Source: Vespula vulgaris (Eukaryota > Arthropoda > Insecta > Hymenoptera > Vespidae). From it: a stretch of DNA of 64,000 bases. The notes under the pieces were generated by a model. That model saw only the letters and a program-made list of their open reading frames with translations, did not search any database and was not told where the DNA came from. The stretch covers positions 7,587,501 to 7,651,500 of the forward strand of contig NC_066591.1 of assembly GCF_905475345.1 (NCBI RefSeq), given 5' to 3'. Shown here piece after piece: positions 54,162 to 64,000 of the stretch (the stretch's first letter is position 1; each line of letters opens with the position of its first letter). The translations under genes and the position numbers were made by a program.

Positions 54162-54551
54162 TCAGCTCGCGTGTATATTATTGCCGTCGCATCGAATTAA
54201 TGGGAGAACAAGTGTAATCTCGCATGTGAAGAGAGCGAGAGAGGGATGCTGTGATGTTGTGGTGGAGAGATGGGGGTAGATGAGTGGGTGGAGGTGTCTA
54301 GGCTCTTGGCCGACGACGGTGGTAGGGCCCGACACGGAGGACGGGCTTTGCTCTAAGCTGGACGTAATTCCAGGCTGAATGCGCCGGGACAAATTGACCC
54401 CATAGTTTAATGGTACAACGGGCTTCGAGTAGGTAGGTATACCACCGGATAATGGAACCAAAGCTATATACGAATGATAATATTCCGAAAGCAGATCCGT
54501 ACTTCCAAAACATCCTGGAAAAGTCGAAATGGATCTGTACCGGAAGTACAA
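54162..54551 (-). CDS. Unrecognised GC-rich 129-codon ORF / exon candidate
   Basis: This GC-rich, non-repetitive segment is open on the minus strand for 129 codons. CGACTTTTCCAG (AG at 54515-54516) could be an acceptor, so an exon might start at 54514. The frame reads CFGSTDLLSEYYHSYIALVP, then a Pro/Gly/Ser/Val-rich stretch, then a Ser/Thr-rich tail. A second frame is open from 54514 to the TAG near 54300 (MFWKYGSAFGILSFVYSF...). Two open frames plus high GC mean chance cannot be excluded. No family recognised. Confidence 0.2.
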   Translation of the reverse strand: MYFRYRSISTFPGCFGSTDLLSEYYHSYIALVPLSGGIPTYSKPVVPLNYGVNLSRRIQPGITSSLEQSPSSVSGPTTVVGQEPRHLHPLIYPHLSTTTSQHPSLALFTCEITLVLPLIRCDGNNIHAS

Positions 54552-54555
54552 TCAT

Positions 54556-54560
54556 CCCTC

Positions 54561-54600
<40 letters not shown>

Positions 54601-54613
54601 TTCTGTCTCTCTT
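54556..54613 (+). repeat. (CT)n microsatellite
   Basis: CT array with TTTC interruptions. Confidence 0.94.
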
Positions 54614-56418
54614 AACCACTATTACTAATACTGTTTCAAAAGCATAATCTCTATAGCAACAATAACGAGCAACAATAATGAATACCAACAATAAACGAGT
54701 TGTATAATCAACCTGTATATTCCTCTGATATTATTCTCAAAGGATATATAGAGATGGTTAAAAAGAAAAAGAATAAAGTCATAGAATAATTTTTCTTTAA
54801 ATACGTGATCCCTCAAAGAATCTCGAGCGAAAGAGAGATGATATTGCCTAGACATTAGTTTTATCGGCTAACGACATGGTTTCCCTTGGAAGATGTTTTA
54901 CTTCCTTCGAACTGTGTACATATTTGTCTTGAAAGATTCGTGGACCATTTTCAGAAAGATACACGAAGTTATAGTTATATCTATATGAATATAGTATGAA
55001 TACGTATATAGTCGCTACGTATATAGAGGATATTTCGCAATGTATGTTATTTATTTTGAAAAGAAAAATGAACTTATGAGAACAAAAACGGGACAAAGAA
55101 AAAGAAAACAGTGGAAAAAAAAAACAATAATACTCGTCGTTCGTTTAGAACGATAAACGAATGACGTTGCTTAATAAAGTAGAAATTTCGATAATTTTAA
55201 ATATTAGCTTTCGCGAAGAGGAAAAAGAAGCTTGCGTATGTTCATTTTAAATAATCAAGAACATGTATATGTTTTGCTGTCGATACAGTCACCTCGTTTT
55301 ATAGGAAGCGTTTTATAATTATGGAGCGAATGTCAATTTAATAGCAATATCGTTTCTCTTAACGAGACACGGTTATTATAAACGGTATCATGTAACAAAT
55401 ATGAACTCGGGAATTTCAACTTATTGATGTTAGCTAGCTGTACATTCCAAGGTCACTTGTTCTATCTCTCTCGTACTCATTTCGTAGAATATTCTACCAA
55501 CACTCCTTTCATCCTTGTCTCTACTCCTCACTTGATTACTCAGCATGCTTACTTCTCTCTTTGTACTTCACGCACGCTGTCGTCGTTGACCGTTTAAATG
55601 AGTCAACTTTTGTCCATCCTCATCATTCCTCAGTTTTCTCTCTCTCTCTCTCTCTCTCATTCACAGACAAACAGAGAGCATGACGGAATACCGTTGAAGA
55701 ACTACTACTGCTACTACTACTACTACTCATGACGAAGAAATGGCGATGAAAACTACCTCTGAGAGATTCGCTCGCACTTACACTTTATTTGCCTAGTGAT
55801 TAAAAAAACGGCCTCGCTTCGTGAAAATCCCTAAGAAAGAAACGATCCATTTTTCAAGCATGAATTATATTCCGTATATTAAACAAGATAATGGTATCCT
55901 AGAAAATTATATCTCCAAACTATTAGTGAGAATTTTTCGTCCTCGCGTTTTGAAATTCAAGGAAAGAGTTATTATGCCACCGTAGTCGTCATTAGAAACG
56001 TGTAGAATTTGGATTAGAAGAAAAGTTTAAATAGGTTAATGCCACGTTTCTCGCTGCAGGAATTATAACTACTTACTTACTTTTCGCAATAGTCGTTCGT
56101 CCTTCACAATACTCGATTAATTGTAAAAGTTTGCAAATGGAAATTCTGTGGGAAAGCTCTTTGGTGAATTTTCAACGGTGATTACACGGCCGATAAGTTA
56201 GCGAAAGGGTGGTTAGCCCGAAGAGAATACGCTAGACGAGATCATGTTGAAAGGCTAAAGCACGCTGGATGAGACTCGAAAATAGACACGCAAAAGTTAG
56301 ACTCTATTTGATGATAAAGAAACGAACCGTGTAATGAGAGTGTCTACTACGTTACTTATTTAACGCTAGAGAGAAGATCATACGTTTTGTTCCTTATTAC
56401 TTTCTTCCTACTCTTGTA
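54614..56418. other. AT-rich non-genic DNA
   Basis: Contains a CT run at 55632-55660 and (CTA)n at 55697-55728. A CpG-containing patch lies at 56150-56290. No gene. Confidence 0.55.
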
Positions 56419-56508
56419 CTTACCTACCTATCTGCCTACCTACCTGCCTACCTACCTACCTACCTACCTACCTACCTACCTACCTACCTACCTACTTACT
56501 TACTTGCT
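56419..56508 (+). repeat. (CTAC)n tetranucleotide repeat
   Basis: About 20 CTAC units with CTGC, CTAT and CTTA variants. It reads as Tyr-Leu-Pro-Thr repeats. Confidence 0.95.
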
Positions 56509-57065
56509 TGGCTTATTGTCTTGGAAATTCTCTTATTTACATTTTCAGTATTTTTTTGCTTTTTTTTTCGTTTCAATAATATCTTACTGCATTACTTGCA
56601 TTTCAGAGAGAAAAAAGAAGAAAAAAAAAGGATTCTCACAACGTAATATGTTTCAGTTGAAAAGCTTTGGGGATAAAAGAAAAGAATTTATTTTTACTTC
56701 TGTTTCCTCTTTTCTTTTTTTCTTCCTTCGGTATCGAAGAAAATGTATTTCCAGGAAAAATAGTTCGAAAATGTCAGAGTAAAAACTCTCGAGTCGGCAA
56801 ATTTATCAGGTGAAATATAAAATTTACATACGTTACTTTCGACGAGGATGAAATGAAATTAAATTCGGGTTTTGGGTCGTGCATGTTCTCGACGGATTCC
56901 CAACGAACATACGCCGCTATCGTATTTCCGTGCTACGCATAAATATCGCGTATTATTTAATCGTATTTATTTTTTCATTTCTATTTTGCACCTCCGTCGG
57001 GGTAAAACCGATTAAACGGAAGAGATCAGCGAGCTTTCAAATTACTTTTTCTCTGATTTTTGTTT

Positions 57066-57136
<71 letters not shown>
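57066..57136 (+). repeat. Perfect (CT)n microsatellite
   Basis: About 33 uninterrupted CT units. Confidence 0.97.
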
Positions 57137-57141
<5 letters not shown>

Positions 57142-57803
57142 TAATTTCTAGCAAAGATCGACGATCCAAAAGGAAATCGCGAGTCGAGTAAAGGATCTAA
57201 CGGTAAAATAATAAAGAGCAAAGGCACGATAAGCGACCGCAGAAACGAAAAGCCTTCGGTCGAAAGAAATTGGACCAATTACGTGCACCTGCCGTCGCGA
57301 TAAATCGTTTTACGCGTTCCCGACCGTTTGATGTCTTAAGTTCTTAAGTTTTACGTTCGTACTCGTCCTTTTCTTCATCTTCTTCTTCTTCTTCTTCTAT
57401 TTCTTCTTCTTCTTCTTCTCTTTTTCTTACAATAGAAGCATTATTGCGCATCGCCACGAATCTCGAGTCGCGTAAGAAACGAGAAGTATTCGACTTTTGA
57501 AAATTATAAAGTAATAACAACATATGTCATAGTTATTAAAACAGACAGGAAAACAAAGTTTACAAACAAGGTTAAACATTTTAATAATGATAACGATATT
57601 TTAATAATCTTATTAAATAGAGAGAATGAAATCGAGCTGAAAGAATATACGCATGCGTATAAGATGAAAGAGAGAGAGAAAGAGAGAGTAGATGGGGGTG
57701 GCAAAAGAGCAAGGGAACTGCAAATAGAGTGTAGCAGGGATAATTGCTCTCGTGATGTCATGGCATTTATCAAATCCACTCTCCCTCTTCTCAGACTTTT
57801 CAG
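57137..57803. other. Mixed unique DNA
   Basis: 57140-57360 is CpG-rich and high-complexity. A (CTT)n tract lies at 57372-57428 and a GA run at 57663-57690. No supported gene. Confidence 0.45.
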
Positions 57804-57889
57804 ACCGGCCTCGACAAGGAGAAACTACAACGAGGCTTTCCCTTTACTGCACTTGCACTACCATCCTATCAGAGCCCTTAACGATAAGG
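57804..57889 (+). CDS. Weak exon candidate
   Basis: CTCTCCCTCTTCTCAGACTTTTCAG offers two tandem acceptors (AG at 57793-57794 and 57802-57803). 86 nt later AAGG is followed by GTAATT, a weak donor. Two frames are open (PASTRRNYNEAFPLLH... and RPRQGETTTRLS...). Product unknown; the donor is poor. Confidence 0.12.
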
Positions 57890-58099
57890 GTAATTCACTT
57901 CTTTTTCTTCTTTTTTTTTCTTCTTTGTTTCCCTTCTTTACTCTTCCTATATCTTTCGAATCGTAAGTTGAAAATATTCTATACGTAAATCAAACGTATG
58001 ATCAATTTTTAGAATATATTTATTATTTCTTATCGTCAATATTTAAGCATGAATTTTATCACGAATTGAAGTTTTACGTATCGTACGTGATGTTTCAAT

Positions 58100-58320
58100 T
58101 TTTGTGGGAAGACTTTTATTAAAAGGGAGTGTTACGCCTATTGGTTGGCATGACTTAAACCTTTCAAGACGTTTCAGTAGGGAGTGGTTGGTTTTACGTC
58201 GATCGGACGTGCCGATTGCGTCAACGCGATCAGCCTCGCGGGAACTTTATTAAATTAAACCTTCGTCACGCCTTCGCATTACGGGTCTCTCATCATTTAC
58301 CAATGCGAGTTGGTACATCA
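58100..58320. promoter_or_regulatory. CpG-rich block
   Basis: GC-richer, high-complexity DNA between AT-rich flanks with no consistent open frame. Possible regulatory element. Confidence 0.25.
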
Positions 58321-58546
58321 ATGCTTTATAATCAAATGGTCATATCGAAGTAACGTTGCTTCAACGATACAATCTATAAAATGCTGTTTAGGAAATAACT
58401 TAAAAACACTTTCGTGATAATTAAAATAGATAAACGATTCAATTTCAAGCGGTTGAAGAGCGAAGAGAATGAAATAAAAAAAAGAAATAATATCTAAAGT
58501 GTATATTAATAATTGGAAGAAGAAGCATAGAAGAAATGTCAAGTAG

Positions 58547-58547
<1 letters not shown>

Positions 58548-58577
<30 letters not shown>

Positions 58578-58578
58578 C
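58548..58578 (+). repeat. (GA)n microsatellite
   Basis: About 14 GA units. Confidence 0.94.
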
Positions 58579-59061
58579 AAGAGAGATATAGAACATGGAG
58601 ATATCGAAGTATCTTTTACTTTAATTTTTTCCTTTAATTCGTATAATTTGTTTTTTTTTTTTACACTTAAATAAGAGATGGAAAAGAGATAGAAATAGAA
58701 ATAGAATTATCGAAGTGTATTTTTTTTTTTGTTTTCTTTACGAAACGACATTTGCCGTGTGTAATCAAGACGTGGAAAGAGAAGCAACTGGAAGCTGAAT
58801 TCTGAATGGCGAATTAATCGTTACCACGATCATCGATCGCAGCACGGCAAAAGAATTTGCTTCGGCTACGGTGGCAGGTAACGAAATGAAGGTCGTTACA
58901 TTCATATTTCGCTATTAACCGTGTTAACTTAAAACGTGTTGTAATTTCGTTTCCTCGCCGAATGCGCGTCGTGTCGGCGTGATTGCGTTATCACGGCTTC
59001 GAACTTGCCGTGCGATATTTCGCTTGTAAAATGCCTTTGATGCCAACGTTTCTCACCGTCA

Positions 59062-59065
<4 letters not shown>

Positions 59066-59098
<33 letters not shown>
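59066..59098 (+). repeat. (CT)n microsatellite
   Basis: About 14 CT units; the DNA upstream (58780-59060) is CpG-richer and unique. Confidence 0.94.
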
Positions 59099-59102
<4 letters not shown>

Positions 59103-59334
59103 TTTTACCCCTCTTCCTCTCTTTTCAAATTTTTCTTTTTTTACGTTACGTATACACGAAAATGTGTAGCTATGCGTGTAGACGAATTATAATTTATAAT
59201 AAATCTGATTTTTATTTTTTGTCAAATGGGAAAACATAAAAAAGAAAAAGCATACGAAGTTGCTTTGAAGTCGTGATATTAATTTCGAATCCTTTACGAT
59301 ACATCTACGAATCAAACCAAAAGCCACTTTTTCC

Positions 59335-59426
59335 TCTCTTTCTCTCTCTCTCTCTCTCTTTCTCTCTATCTCACTCTCTCAATCTCTCTATTTTAGTTTC
59401 TTAGGGCATGTATGTCGTGAGAAAGA

Positions 59427-59470
<44 letters not shown>

Positions 59471-59478
59471 GAAAGACA
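59335..59478 (+). repeat. (CT)n array facing (GA)n array
   Basis: CT at 59335-59398 and GA at 59424-59478 are complementary around a spacer of about 25 bp and can form a long hairpin. Confidence 0.93.
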
Positions 59479-59626
59479 TGCCGGTTCTTATATAAAAGTT
59501 GAGAGCATCGCGAATACCCCTTTTGAGCGCAATAATTCGACAAATTGATATTTCTTTGAAAGTGAGCTACCGTGAGGAAAAAGAAGAAAAATAAAAGGGT
59601 GAGAGGTTACCACGCTAGCACCGGCT

Positions 59627-59692
59627 GTCTGGCTTACTAGCTTGCTTGCTGGCTTGCTAGCTGGTTGACTGGCTGGCTGGCTGATTGGTTCA
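59627..59692 (+). repeat. (CTGG)n/(CTTG)n tetranucleotide repeat
   Basis: GGCT/TGCT/AGCT units. The minus strand reads as Gln-Pro-Ala-Ser repeats. Confidence 0.9.
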
Positions 59693-61613
59693 CCAACTGC
59701 AAGCAACGTAAAGTAGATGGAAAGGGAAAAGCTAAAGAAGGAAAAAGTTTAGAACGTTCTTGCCACGTTCGTACTAGTCGTCAACTCGTGTCACTATAAT
59801 TCACTATAGGAAACACCGTATGTTTCTAATGTCAGTACGAATTCGTACGCGAGATACGAAAAGATACAATAGAGTATCGTCCTCTCCGAATTGTTCCTTC
59901 GAGCACGCTCAGAAAATATAATTTTCGATAAAAGCCAGACGACTGTTGTTCTCTCCTCGTACGACAGAAGAAAAAAAAAAATAGAAAAAAAGTCGGTGAC
60001 CGTTTACCGACATTTTACGATTGTTTTCTTCCTAATACATTGAGATATCCCATCATAATATTGTAGTTTGGTAAATGTCAAAATGTCATTCTGTCATTCC
60101 TTACCCTTGGGTTTTAACGTTTATATCTTGAGAAAATATTCCTTGTGTCATTCGTTCTGAAAAGACAGAAATATTTAGAGGAGTAATGGATCTCATTTTT
60201 AAATAAAATTAGAATTTGTAATTATGTTCTATTTTGAAAGCGTATCGACGTTTCCGTCAAGATGACATTAAGTAAGTGGAAACAGATTTGGCTGGATAAT
60301 AATAGTTTTGAAATCTCTGTCGAACTCGGTCATTTCGATTCAAATAAGTAATATAGCTGGAGAAACTATTTTTTTGCTTTGTGTAATAATATTTTTTTAT
60401 TATTTCTTTGTTATTATTATATTTTTATATATTTTTTTATTATTATAGATGGCAGATGAAAGAGAAGAAGCATAGAAGCGAGAGAGAGAGAGAGACGAAG
60501 AGAAAAACAAGTTTTCAGGATATTTCCAATATTTTTCGTATTTATCGGAAAATCATTGGAAAAATTATTCATGGTATGTAATTACAATTATTTTTATAAC
60601 GAATCGACGCTTCGACTATTCGACTTAACGACTTTTCACACTCAGAAGTCGAAAAAGAAACGAATGAAAAAAGTAAAAGTAAAAGGATGAAAAAAAGTAC
60701 GATATACTGAAAGATGGAACACGGTGTATTCGTCTAGCGTAACAAAGTAGACATCTATTAAGATCAACGAACCGTGTAAAAGCAGTTATACTTCCAACAT
60801 ATTTCTCTCTTTTTCTCTCTCATACACATAGAATTGACCGGTGGAAGGTAAAATAATGTCGAGTAAGGACGGAATTTTACGAGGACATTTTTTTTTTCTT
60901 ATACACTGCGATCGTAATTTAGTAGCGATCAAGAGTATCGATCAATCGAATTCTCACTTATATCATCTCATACGATATCTTCGATATTTCCTGGCTGCTT
61001 TCCCCCGTTTTGCACGTGGTACCGAGCTTCTCTCCAATTGGCGTTATGAGTGAAGCTGCGACATCGAATATCCGGTTACCGATATCCGGATCAAAGAGAC
61101 GGAAATTATTTCGTGGACATACCGTATACCATGCGTGATTTAGTTTCCTCGATGCGTTTCTGCGATCGAGTAACAGATCTCATTAACTCTGTGGTGCGTT
61201 ACTACGACGACGACGATATAATACATACATATCGATATTATTAGTTATATACGTATTATTGTATATAGTATAATATCTAATAATCGATGTTAAAGAGATC
61301 GATGGATCCTGTGAAATGAAAACGAAAATGAAAACAAAACTTTTCATTGAAAAAAAAAAAGAAAAAAAAAATGATGACAAAAGGAGGGAGGATGAAACAA
61401 GAAAAAAATAAGCAGAAACAAAAACAACTTCAGTGATAAGGAATAGAGTTGAAAATTAAGAGCGAATAAAAGCCAATGGACTTGGCATGGTACGACCCAT
61501 AAACATCTTTCAGATTTATTCCAGCCTAGTCCTCGATTCAATTTACGTTTGGATGCCTTGCAGAAACTCAAGCTGGCATAGTGCCACAGTGGCAATATGT
61601 CTGCTCTCACCCT
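59693..61613. other. AT-rich non-genic DNA
   Basis: ATT/T-rich DNA at 60385-60440, a short GA run at 60479-60495, and a CpG-containing block at 60990-61200 with ATATCCGG twice (near 61070 and 61082). Short open frames at 60841-61244 are unrecognised. No gene. Confidence 0.5.
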
Positions 61614-61865
61614 TTTGCCACTAACACCACTACTATTACTACCACTAGCACTAACAGCAGCATCAGCCGACCCCTCCCCCACCTACGAGTACCACCAGCA
61701 CCTTTTTCCACTACTTTTCTTCATTTTTTCTTTTTCTTCTTTTTTTTGTACCTTTTTTCTCTTTTCTCTTCTTCTTCTTCTTCCTCCTCTTCTATGTACT
61801 TCGCCTAGAACAGCCTAGGCAAATATGTCGCGAGCCGACACTATCTCGCAAGAGAGTCCGGTCGG

Positions 61866-61867
<2 letters not shown>

Positions 61868-61905
<38 letters not shown>

Positions 61906-61946
61906 CAGACAGAAAGGAGGAGGAGAGAGAGAGAGAGAGAGAGGGA
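61868..61946 (+). repeat. (GA)n microsatellite
   Basis: GA with a GACAGACAGAAAGG interruption. Pyrimidine-rich DNA (about 61719-61795) lies upstream in the opposite orientation. Confidence 0.94.
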
Positions 61947-62148
61947 GGAGGAAAAATCCGAGTACCTCTCTGACCACGTTCGCCATTCTTCGCACATTCT
62001 TCTCAAATAAAGCGATGCCGAGACGTGACCTGGAATCTCCTCGAAGATTATACGTCGCCCAAGAAAGATGGCGAAGCGGATCGTGGAAATAAATATGGTT
62101 TGCACGTAAATCGTGGGAATTAGCAAGGGTTTACGTACACGTACGATC

Positions 62149-62195
62149 TTATATATATATTATATATTTATATATATATATATATATATATACAA
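62149..62195 (+). repeat. (TA)n microsatellite
   Basis: TA units with a TTTA interruption. Confidence 0.93.
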
Positions 62196-62288
62196 GTCTC
62201 TATGCCCACGTATTTGAGTCAGGCGATGCGGATACTCGTGACATTGTGTAATGTGAACTTTATAAAAAAAATAAAGAGGAAAGGGAAT

Positions 62289-62289
<1 letters not shown>

Positions 62290-62345
<56 letters not shown>
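62290..62345 (+). repeat. (GA)n microsatellite
   Basis: About 25 GA units. Confidence 0.96.
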
Positions 62346-62350
<5 letters not shown>

Positions 62351-63470
62351 ACACAGAAACATAAAGCTAATAAATTCGTAGACTTTCAAAGTAGATTGTA
62401 TTTTACTTAATCAACATATTCGAATCCTTTTATTTTATATAATTTTATATGCATAATTTTATTTGACATATTTTCGTATGCATTATAAATGTAGAAGGTT
62501 AAGGACTCTTTAAAGAAACGACCTTCGCTCTTTTTATATCTACTACTTTTCGATGTTAATTATATCTGACCTTTTGCGTGCTCGCTAATATTTCCTGTTC
62601 TCTTATAAAATTTGCATTGTTAACATCATGTAGGCAAACGATTTAACACATTATTTTTTTCTTGTATAGAAAACATGCACATTATAAAATATAATGTAAC
62701 ATACAGCGGCTTCTTGCGATAAAACTCATATCAAAGATGATTCTCGAATCTCATTATTAAATCCGATTGAAACGACATCGTTATATCTTAGAATTGTAGA
62801 CGCTTATGCAATCATGCGCGAAGATCGCAATGTGATTTAAATTGTGACATGAGTGCCCCGTGTCACGTTACCCGTCGGTTTAGCGAACGACTATTTGCAA
62901 AAGACTTACAAATGATTTCTGGACGATCGGATTTAGAAAGCTTGGCTAAGTCTTATGTACTATGTCATGGTAGTTGAAGCACCACGAAGACGATTTTAGA
63001 GCCCCTTATTTTTCAAAAATATACATACAATGTATATTTGAATAAAGTACTGTAATAGAATATTTCAAGAAACGAAATAGAAACTTTAACTAATCTTGCA
63101 AAAATTCAAAAAGAAATATATATATATATATATTTCGTTCCTTTTATATGTATCTATAACTAATGTATATTTGTTCAATTTATTGTCTTTAAATTATTCC
63201 CTGATAGTCTAAAAGCACATATATTACATATAGAATTTCACGTTAGATTTCTTATCAACTCGTCTACATCGACGAACTCGAGCAATATCCTGGATTAATA
63301 CATATTAGAAAATCAATTAAGTCGAAGCCGCACTTAATCCGGTATCCAAGGATTAGCGAATAACCTCCCAACGGGAGAAGTCTCATTTTCATGTTCTGCC
63401 GATTCTCACTATTTCTGAGAAGAGTAAGAGGGAAAGCTTGAAGAAGAGTGTGTATGACAACGGTGAAGGC

Positions 63471-63472
<2 letters not shown>
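62346..63472. other. AT-rich non-genic DNA
   Basis: 62780-62960 is CpG-richer. The rest is ordinary AT-rich sequence with a TA run at 63117-63133. No gene. Confidence 0.55.
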
Positions 63473-63508
<36 letters not shown>

Positions 63509-63575
63509 TATAGGTATATATATAGGGTATAGAGATAGTAATAGGGAAGAGAAAGAGAGAGAGAAAGAGAAATGA
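63473..63575 (+). repeat. (TA)n then (GA)n
   Basis: TA core at 63473-63502, TATAGG variants, then GA/GAAA at 63547-63572. Confidence 0.92.
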
Positions 63576-64000
63576 TAAGGGGTAGAAGCCCTTCTCCTTT
63601 CTTCGTTATCCTCATACATTTTCACGATCCCGTAGGAGTCGCTTGCGCAAGCACTATCTTTATACCTTAGAAAAATTTCTTCTTCCCTAGTCCTTCCTCG
63701 TAAAAATAACTGATTACTTATATCGCGTTCGTTTCACTCAAATGAATAGAATATTGATTAAATTGTTTGATTATATCGTATTGACGAAAATTGTCGCGGA
63801 CACGTACGAAGAGATATCTTTTCTAGTCTAACAATATATGACTCATATTTCGAGAAGATTATCGATAGAGAGATCGACGGATGTAAAATCCATTTGAACG
63901 AAAATCATTGATCATTTCAACCGTTTATAGTATCGTCCGATCTAATAACGATCCATTCGACTCAATGTCCTATGTTATTTGTTATTACCTTCTTAATTAC
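63576..64000. other. AT-rich non-genic DNA
   Basis: Ordinary sequence to the end of the window; nothing seen. Confidence 0.6.

Noticed and set aside
54120..54190. TAGCTCAGTCGG, resembling a tRNA A box
   Set aside because: No matching B box (GGTTCGANTCC) or cloverleaf arms follow at the right distance.

Overview
This window reads as nuclear DNA of an arthropod, most likely an insect and possibly an aculeate hymenopteran (bee, wasp or ant). The sequence is AT-rich but shows no obvious CpG depletion (CGTTCG, TCGA and CGACG-type words are everywhere). It is saturated with short tandem repeats and has no bacterial gene organisation: no operons, ribosome binding sites or long non-repetitive ORFs. 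The hymenopteran assignment is inference from base-composition style and is not proven.

No gene family, RNA gene, transposon protein, CRISPR array or telomere repeat could be recognised. The longest open frames (up to about 209 codons) are translations of (CT)n, (GA)n, (CTT)n or (CATA)n arrays and give Ser-Leu, Arg-Glu, Lys-Glu or Tyr-Ile-His runs. The most economical reading is a large intergenic interval, or the inside of one or more very long introns.

By hand I count roughly 65 GA/CT arrays, about one per kilobase, in near-equal numbers of both orientations. Between the arrays lie AT-rich stretches and a minority of GC/CpG-richer islands of 100-400 bp. The main islands are near 1.9-2.4, 3.7, 5.35, 8.05, 9.0-9.3, 9.85-10.0, 12.5-12.9, 16.1, 23.75, 25.2, 28.0-28.25, 33.1-33.3, 34.6, 38.8-39.1, 41.7, 49.45, 50.1, 53.2, 54.2-54.55, 58.1-58.3 and 62.85 kb. 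These islands are the best candidates for enhancers, promoters or short exons.

A few segments combine an open frame with splice-like borders. The best is 52143-52251 (+), with a strong acceptor and a consensus donor. Others are 41993-42304 (-), 15709-15790 (-), 16663-16780 (-), 50112-50301 (+), 42704-43020 (+) and 54162-54514 (-). None encodes anything I recognise, so all are low-confidence.

The clearest non-microsatellite structures are these: a GC-rich two-stem hairpin at 1936-1996; a three-copy 81-bp tandem repeat with a perfect palindromic core at 27585-27812; a cluster of tandem duplications at 52.7-54.0 kb; a 9-bp inverted repeat of Meis/TGIF-type words at 40524-40549; a 16-bp perfect palindrome at 49698-49713; two overlapping alternative hairpins at 41722-41756; a canonical G-quadruplex motif at 22863-22886; and Z-DNA-prone alternating tracts near 11.1, 37.6 and 46.0 kb.
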